A stretch of DNA of 64,000 bases from Trichomonas tenax (taxonomy: Eukaryota; Parabasalia; Trichomonadida; Trichomonadidae), in NCBI GenBank assembly GCA_023091735.1, contig JALKBU010000016.1, positions 62,001-126,000 on the forward strand. Reading direction: 5' to 3'. Under the pieces are notes generated by a model. That model was not told the origin of the DNA, did not search any database, and worked only from the letters and a program-made list of their open reading frames with translations. Made by a program: the position numbers and the translations under genes. Positions 59,335 through 64,000 of this stretch are shown here, one piece after another; position 1 is the stretch's first letter; each line of letters begins with the position of its first letter.

Positions 59335-60121
59335 TTGATAAAAGTGACATTTATTAATTTTTTCCAATTTAGTTTTCAAGATTTAAATTCCATTAAACTG
59401 CAATGACGATAACACAATCTGCACCATTGACGGTGTATATGAGAAACCACCAAAAACTGTTGTCTATTTGACAATAACTAACATTGAAACTCTTCCTAAC
59501 CATGCATTTTATTATTATTATAAACACTTAGTTAATGTCAATATTTTAAACAGTTTGACATCTATTGGTATTCATGCTTTTTCTCAGTGCAGTAATTTAT
59601 CAACAGTCACATTACCAAACAGTTTGACATCTATTGGTATTCATGCTTTTTCTCAGTGCAGTAATTTATCAACAGTCACATTACCAAACAGTTTGACATC
59701 TATTGATAGTTTTGCTTTTTATCAATGCAGTAATTTATCAACAGTCACATTACCAAACAGTTTGACATCTATTGGTGGTTTTCCTTTTTCTGAATGCAGT
59801 AAATTGACAAAAATTGTTTTGCAGTCACCAATAACATTAGAATATGATATTTTTTCTGATATTGGAAAACAGGTTGTTATTAATTATTCAGGTACAGAAG
59901 ATATCTCACATAATAATACAGTTAATATCATTAAAAGAATCTGCACAGAAGTTTATATCTTTAACAAAAATTATAGTAAATGCACATTTTGCGAAGTTCC
60001 TGTTGTTTTCTGCAATAGGAACTCAAACAAGAAATGTTCTAAACGATTCATTAACTTTCTCTCATTTTGCACATATATCAATTATACTATTCATTCACTT
60101 CTTATGACTAAAGAATCATAG
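59335..60121 (+). pseudogene. BspA-type LRR gene copy with four near-identical repeats, no start codon
   Basis: From about 59398 the frame is open: CNDDNTICTIDGVYEKPP, TITNIETLPNHAF, then four units of NSLTSIG.HAFSQCSNLSTVTLP. The C-terminal module follows (KIVLQSPITLEYDIFSDIGK, VVINYSGTEDISHNNT) and ends LLMTKES at 60121. Two of the repeats (59555-59620 and 59621-59690) are identical at base level. A stop lies just before the first codons and no ATG leads the frame, so it is truncated at its 5' end like the 34.3-kb copy, with which it shares upstream sequence. Confidence 0.75.
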
Positions 60122-60665
60122 ATTTTGAATGATCTTTGATTCATTTATATTTTCAATATCTATTGTATTGGTTTCCGCAACATAATGAAAGACAAAATTT
60201 GCATTCCGAGATTGGAAAGAAATATTTTATTAAAACATGAAATTGATCATATCATGATTTGAATTATATCACATAAACTATGGAAAATTTAATAATAAAC
60301 TTTGAGAATAATAAATAGAACAACACAATCCTCTGGTTTTGTGTGATTGGATTTATTTGATATTACACCCTTCTTTTTTTTAGATTAATTTTTTCTTTGT
60401 TTTATGAATTACACAAAAAATATTCAAATAATTAATCTCTTGTCTTGAAATAGCTTTTTGTATTCTCATATGTATTGTGGTGAATATTTGTATCATTATG
60501 ATAATGAATCAATCAATCACATTTGATCACAATTATGTTATTCGATCAATGTTTCAAATATATATAGAACATCAATTAGCATTCAGATTCGGAATTCAAT
60601 TAAACATTGGATTCATCTTCGAATCGATTATATCTTTAGATATATTAAACAAACACTTTATTTAA
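60122..60665. other. Convergent spacer without a gene
   Basis: This is 544 AT-rich bases between the BspA copy and the 3' end of ADA2. A 62-codon frame at 60477 is not convincing. No motif clusters. Confidence 0.4.
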
Positions 60666-61868
60666 TTAAATCCATCCCTGATCCTGGAAGAATGAATAAA
60701 TCTGAACAATATCGTCTTTATCTGAAGGAGACAAAGCAATCGCATCAGAAACAGACAATTTGTTCGAAATCGAAAATTCTCTGATAATCAAATCTTTCAA
60801 TGCCATATATTTGTGCGGATCCATTCCCAAAGAGCGAATGAACTGGTGCTCGTCGGAGTTGAAGTCGCTCGGCGCCGGTTCTTTCTGCATTTGCTCAATC
60901 AATGAAACGAAATGATTCCATTTTTCTGTGTCGACGATGATATTGTTGTCGATGCATTTTTCTAATCTGTCGATGAATTTGCCCTCTATGATGTTCCTGG
61001 CGCCCTCCGCTTGGTACTTTTTGCATGATTCGATGTGTTTTATGAGTTCATCTATTTTATGCATTAATTTGATGTGTGATTCCAAATATTTCTTGTCGAA
61101 GTACGGAGCAAACTTGAAGATGAAGTTGTCGTCAGCTTTTTGGTTGTTTCCGCCCAATTTTGGATAATCATTAAAAATTAAATCCCAATCTTCCAAAACT
61201 TTGTTCCTGATCTCTCTTTCGTACAGAAGTTTGTTGTATACCTTCAGATTGTGCATTTTCTGCTCGAATGATTGCTTTGTTTCATTACTGTTAAATTCTA
61301 AGTCTTTGAGAATGTTTTCAGCTTCATTTTCGAATTCTATTTTGAATTCGTGGCGTTTCGGCATCCATTGATTGTGACCTTCTGATTCTGGATTCGAACT
61401 TTGAGAAACGGTCTCAAATTCGGGCGCAGGAGGACTTGGATACGTCTCCGGCATCTCATCTTCTGTTTTTGGGAAAGAAGCAAAAGGCGCTGTTTTAGAT
61501 CTCAAATAAACTTGTTCGTAATGCGTTTGAATATCTCTTGGCGAGTGATTTGGAATTCTTTTGGATATGTCGTTCCAATTTCCGTGTCCCATCGTCATTA
61601 AATAGCCCAGAAGCATAGATTCTTCGTTTGAGTCCCAATCTTTAGTAAAAACGTTCGATGACTTTTTGTTGACTGCTACATAAGATATAGCTTCGGAATC
61701 CGGTGGATTTCCGTCCTCTGTTGTTGGAAAAATGACTGATGCGCATTCTAAGCACAAACTCGTTTTTTCTGTCGGTAAATATCGAAAATAACAATCATCC
61801 TCTGTCAAAACTTTTCCGCAGTTGAAGCAGTTTTTAGCTGAAAGCTTTTGTTTCTTCTTTTTGTCCAT
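60666..61868 (-). CDS. ADA2: ADA2, transcriptional adaptor of SAGA-type acetyltransferase complexes
   Basis: ATG at 61866-61868 gives 400 aa. A reduced ZZ-like zinc finger starts the protein (Cys14, Cys17, Cys39, Cys42). The SANT domain follows (WDSNEESMLLGYLMTMGHGNWNDISKRIP). Next is the ADA2 hallmark WMPKRHEFKIEFENEAENILKDLEF and VYNKLLYEREIRNKVL. A C-terminal SWIRM-like helix bundle ends the protein (HKYMALKDLIIREFS). ADA2 binds GCN5 and stimulates nucleosomal histone acetylation. It is divergent with NSE1 across the largest motif array in the window. Confidence 0.95.
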   Translation of the reverse strand: MDKKKKQKLSAKNCFNCGKVLTEDDCYFRYLPTEKTSLCLECASVIFPTTEDGNPPDSEAISYVAVNKKSSNVFTKDWDSNEESMLLGYLMTMGHGNWNDISKRIPNHSPRDIQTHYEQVYLRSKTAPFASFPKTEDEMPETYPSPPAPEFETVSQSSNPESEGHNQWMPKRHEFKIEFENEAENILKDLEFNSNETKQSFEQKMHNLKVYNKLLYEREIRNKVLEDWDLIFNDYPKLGGNNQKADDNFIFKFAPYFDKKYLESHIKLMHKIDELIKHIESCKKYQAEGARNIIEGKFIDRLEKCIDNNIIVDTEKWNHFVSLIEQMQKEPAPSDFNSDEHQFIRSLGMDPHKYMALKDLIIREFSISNKLSVSDAIALSPSDKDDIVQIYSFFQDQGWI

Positions 61869-62287
61869 TTTTGACCAAATTTGCTATATTATGACACTTT
61901 ACATTGCAAAATAATACTTTACATGGCAATTTTTAATATTAAAAATGAAATTGTATTGTTTACATGTCATAATAAAAGTTTTACATGGTAAAATATTTAG
62001 TTACATGACATTTTTTGCATTAATTATACAATACAATTTTGGATTATTGATTAATTTACTTGACATATGAATGAAAATTGTATGGTTTATTTGGCAAGGT
62101 ATTAAACTTACATGTCAAAAATATTTGCAATTTAAATTTATTGTAATTTCACATGACAAAATTTCGATTTACATGGCGTAATATTGATCTCAGGTTTACA
62201 ATGAAAAAATGTCTATAAAACAATTTACTTGGCAGAATATCATAAATTAAATGGTTTACATGACATAATATCAAAAAATCATTTTCG
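61869..62287. promoter_or_regulatory. Divergent promoter with about ten motif copies
   Basis: CTTTACATTGCA (61898), CTTTACATGGCA (61917), GTTTACATGTCA (61957), TTTTACATGGTA (61980), GTTACATGACA (62001), TTTACTTGACA (62055), CTTACATGTCA (62108), TTCACATGACA (62149), TTTACATGGCG (62170), TTTACTTGGCA (62223) and GTTTACATGACA (62254). Nearly all are in one orientation, pointing toward NSE1, at irregular 20-50-base spacing. TCATT lies 8 bases before the NSE1 ATG. Confidence 0.65.
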
Positions 62288-62968
62288 ATGTCGAATCTTC
62301 GCCAAACGATCCTTCAGACGATAATGACGAAGCCGTTTCTGACAGCGCAGCAGCTGGATCAGATAATTCAACCTCTCAACACAACGAAAGAGCAATTTAT
62401 CGTCACAACAAACGAAACTTTGGCGCCACTTGGTTTAACGCTGAGATCGGTGACGTCAGACTACGACAGTGCTGTCTACTACGGAATCTGTCAGATCTAC
62501 GAAGATATCAACGGAAAAGAAAGTCTCGGAATCAAAGCTGATATTGTTCAGTTGTATTACAGGTTTTTGGAGCTCCTAATCAACGGCCAAGGTGAAGGTG
62601 ACGAAGCAATCACTGTCGGACGTCTTTTGGACCTCGCTCCAGAAAATATTTCGCAAAGCGTTGCTCAGGAAGGCTTAAATCAGCTGAAATCGTTCGGATA
62701 TTTGGACATTGTCCGCGACTCTGTCAGAATTGGCCCCAGAGGACTTTTAGAATTTCGTCCTAAATTCAGTCAAAAGACTGTCGACGCTGTTGACAGCGGA
62801 ATCAGAAGCTGCTCAATCTGCTACGACTTCATTCTCGCTGGACTCAAATGTTCTCGTTGTTCTTGCTGCATCCACAAACACTGCTTCGAAACATACGCGA
62901 GAGGAAGAGCAGACCCTCCCTGCCCTCAGTGCCAATGTACGGACGCATTCCACCAATTTGGAATGTGA
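62288..62968 (+). CDS. NSE1: NSE1, RING-like subunit of the SMC5/6 complex
   Basis: ATG 62288 gives 226 aa, close to the family's usual 230-330. Residues 1-165 form winged-helix-like modules (LRQTILQTIMTKPFLTAQQL, YYGICQIYED, LELLINGQGEG, GLNQLKSFGYLDIVRDSVRIGPRGLLEF). The C-terminal NSE1-type RING (CSICYDFILAGLKCSRCSC, CIHKHCFETYARG, CPQC) has its metal ligands in place. With NSE3 and NSE4 it loads SMC5/6 on DNA during recombination repair and gives ubiquitin-ligase activity. Confidence 0.93.
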   Translation: MSNLRQTILQTIMTKPFLTAQQLDQIIQPLNTTKEQFIVTTNETLAPLGLTLRSVTSDYDSAVYYGICQIYEDINGKESLGIKADIVQLYYRFLELLINGQGEGDEAITVGRLLDLAPENISQSVAQEGLNQLKSFGYLDIVRDSVRIGPRGLLEFRPKFSQKTVDAVDSGIRSCSICYDFILAGLKCSRCSCCIHKHCFETYARGRADPPCPQCQCTDAFHQFGM

Positions 62969-63315
62969 TTTTGATATTATTTTCTTTTATTGATAAAGTG
63001 TTTTATATATATATCTTCTTATACTTCACTATCTTTCATTTCGTTAATATATTTCTTCGTGAAATGAAAAAATATTTATCAAAATTATGATAATTCATTT
63101 TGGGACTATCACCATTTGAAAATCAACACTACCTTTTAAGTGTATTAATATAATAACATCTTTGAAACTTTTCTAAAAATAATTCCAATATCATCAAAAT
63201 ATTTCTCAAAATTTAAAATCATTAGCAAAAATATCGTTTTCTGATGCTATATAACATTACACTAACAGCAAAATATAGATATATTTTGACTGTCAATTTT
63301 TGTTTAAACAAATTA

Positions 63316-63655
63316 TTGTCAAAAATCAGACCATGAAATACTTTAAATCTAGAAAATACATACAAACTTAAACACAAATATGCAATAAAACCATTTTTGA
63401 CATAGTTAACAAAAATAGTAAATTTGTCCCTGTCAAAAACTAATAATGAAATACTTAAAAATTAGAAATTATATAATAAACTGAAAATAAATATAAAATA
63501 AAAATATCTTGACATCGTCAAAAATTGTCATAAGATTTTACCAAAAATCATATCAATGACATCGTCAAAAATCACATAAGAAATATTGGGAAAATAGAGA
63601 TGACCAAAGAAATCAAATAAAAACATTACATAAAAATAATTTGACAGTGACAAAA
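63316..63655. repeat. Three to four diverged ~95-100-bp tandem units
   Basis: Units start near 63316 (ATTGTCAAAAATCAGACCATG), 63427 (CCTGTCAAAAACTAATAATG) and 63561 (CGTCAAAAATCACATAAG), with a partial one near 63520. Shared features are GAAATACTTWAAA, TAGAAA, AATAAAA and an end TTGACAxxGTCAAAAAT. The array fills the gap before the PDCD2-like gene and may be its promoter. Confidence 0.6.
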
Positions 63656-63718
63656 ATTTAAACAAGATTTAGAGGGGCACAAACTTCGGGTCTATCGTCG
63701 AGCCTTTGTGGCCGAATA

Positions 63719-64000
63719 ATGGAGAAAACTGTTTACATAGGAGTCCTCGACGACAGGGTCGAGATTCCTTATGACAAGACATCGACTAAGATGGGCGGCA
63801 CTCCCTCGTGGATTGCTGGAGAGCCGAAAAACATTCATAAAATGAAGTGCGAAAAATGTGGCAAACAGCTTGGATTACTGGCCAGTGCCGTGTGCCCCGT
63901 CACGCCGGGATATGATCGCACTCTTTATCTCTACATTTGCCCTAGATGCGGCTTAACAGGGAAATGCTTCCGCCAGAAAGCGAAGATCACAGAGGATAAC
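63719..64000 (+). CDS. PDCD2/TSR4-like protein, N-terminal part only
   Basis: ATG 63719-63721 opens 94 codons that run off the window. It starts MEKTVYIGVLDDRVEI and has KMGGTPSWIAGEPK, then two CxxC pairs in MKCEKCGKQLGLLASAVCPVT and LYLYICPRCGLTGKCF. This is the PDCD2/PDCD2L layout (KIGG.P.W, C..C, R.LYVF.C). Family members (yeast Tsr4) act as chaperones for ribosomal protein uS5 (Rps2) in small-subunit assembly. Confidence 0.85.
   Translation, partial: MEKTVYIGVLDDRVEIPYDKTSTKMGGTPSWIAGEPKNIHKMKCEKCGKQLGLLASAVCPVTPGYDRTLYLYICPRCGLTGKCFRQKAKITEDN

Noticed and set aside
59110..59406. 98-codon plus-strand frame before the last BspA copy
   Set aside because: Its first part is antisense to the beta-helix pseudogene start and its last part is the shared non-coding BspA upstream sequence.

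Overview
The window looks like nuclear DNA of a parabasalid protist (Trichomonas, Tritrichomonas or a relative). The evidence is AT-rich, apparently intron-free genes with short spacers, several BspA-type leucine-rich-repeat (TpLRR) copies, TCA[CT][AT] initiator-like sites a few tens of bases before many start codons, stop codons that often overlap TAAA, and single-copy eukaryotic genes (Mediator, SAGA, nuclear pore, SMC5/6, Rab, cilium). I cannot fix the species. Starts are given at ATG codons.

Layout. 1-9.5 kb: a CARMIL-like LRR protein (minus, runs off the left edge), an unknown protein, a MAP65/ASE1-type microtubule bundler, a broken small membrane protein and a UBFD1-like protein. 10.6-15.6 kb: PACRG, two alpha-solenoid proteins and an Asn/Gln/Pro-rich protein. 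15.6-25.5 kb: a decayed GH47 mannosidase, a GRAM-like membrane protein, CENP-S/MHF1, a decayed fragment, an unknown protein, a cornichon/Erv14-like protein, a Rab GTPase, an ERGIC-53-like lectin and a CFAP97-like protein. 25.9-31 kb: a protein with SYCP2-like architecture, a tyrosine phosphatase, a GOST-type seven-pass protein and a small coiled-coil protein. 31-46 kb: BspA-type remnants are interleaved with an RCC1-like protein, a bacterial-type DUF1846 gene carrying an in-frame TAG, a Nup155-like nucleoporin and a cyclic-nucleotide-gated-type potassium channel; this stretch also holds long inverted-repeat (hairpin) elements. 46-53 kb: MED13-like and spastizin-like genes. 53-60 kb: an island without intact genes, holding a TA-flanked TIR element, hairpins, two decayed beta-helix-type surface gene copies (one split by another TIR element) and another BspA copy. 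60.6-64 kb: ADA2, NSE1 and the start of a PDCD2/TSR4-like gene.

The intact genes are mainly housekeeping: transcription (MED13, ADA2), chromosomes (CENP-S, NSE1, possible SYCP2-like axis protein), early secretory traffic (cornichon, L-type lectin, Rab, GOST), nuclear pore and cytoskeleton or flagellum (MAP65, PACRG, CFAP97-like). There is no operon logic. Neighbours are often divergent and share a promoter gap.

The most striking unexplained signal is a short motif, roughly TTTACATGACA or TTTACATGTCA and its complement with variants, packed in many copies into spacers just upstream of start codons and largely absent from coding sequence and convergent gaps. It behaves like a general promoter element that I cannot match to a described one. 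Second are three loci with long hairpins of unrelated sequence, all in gene-free gaps.
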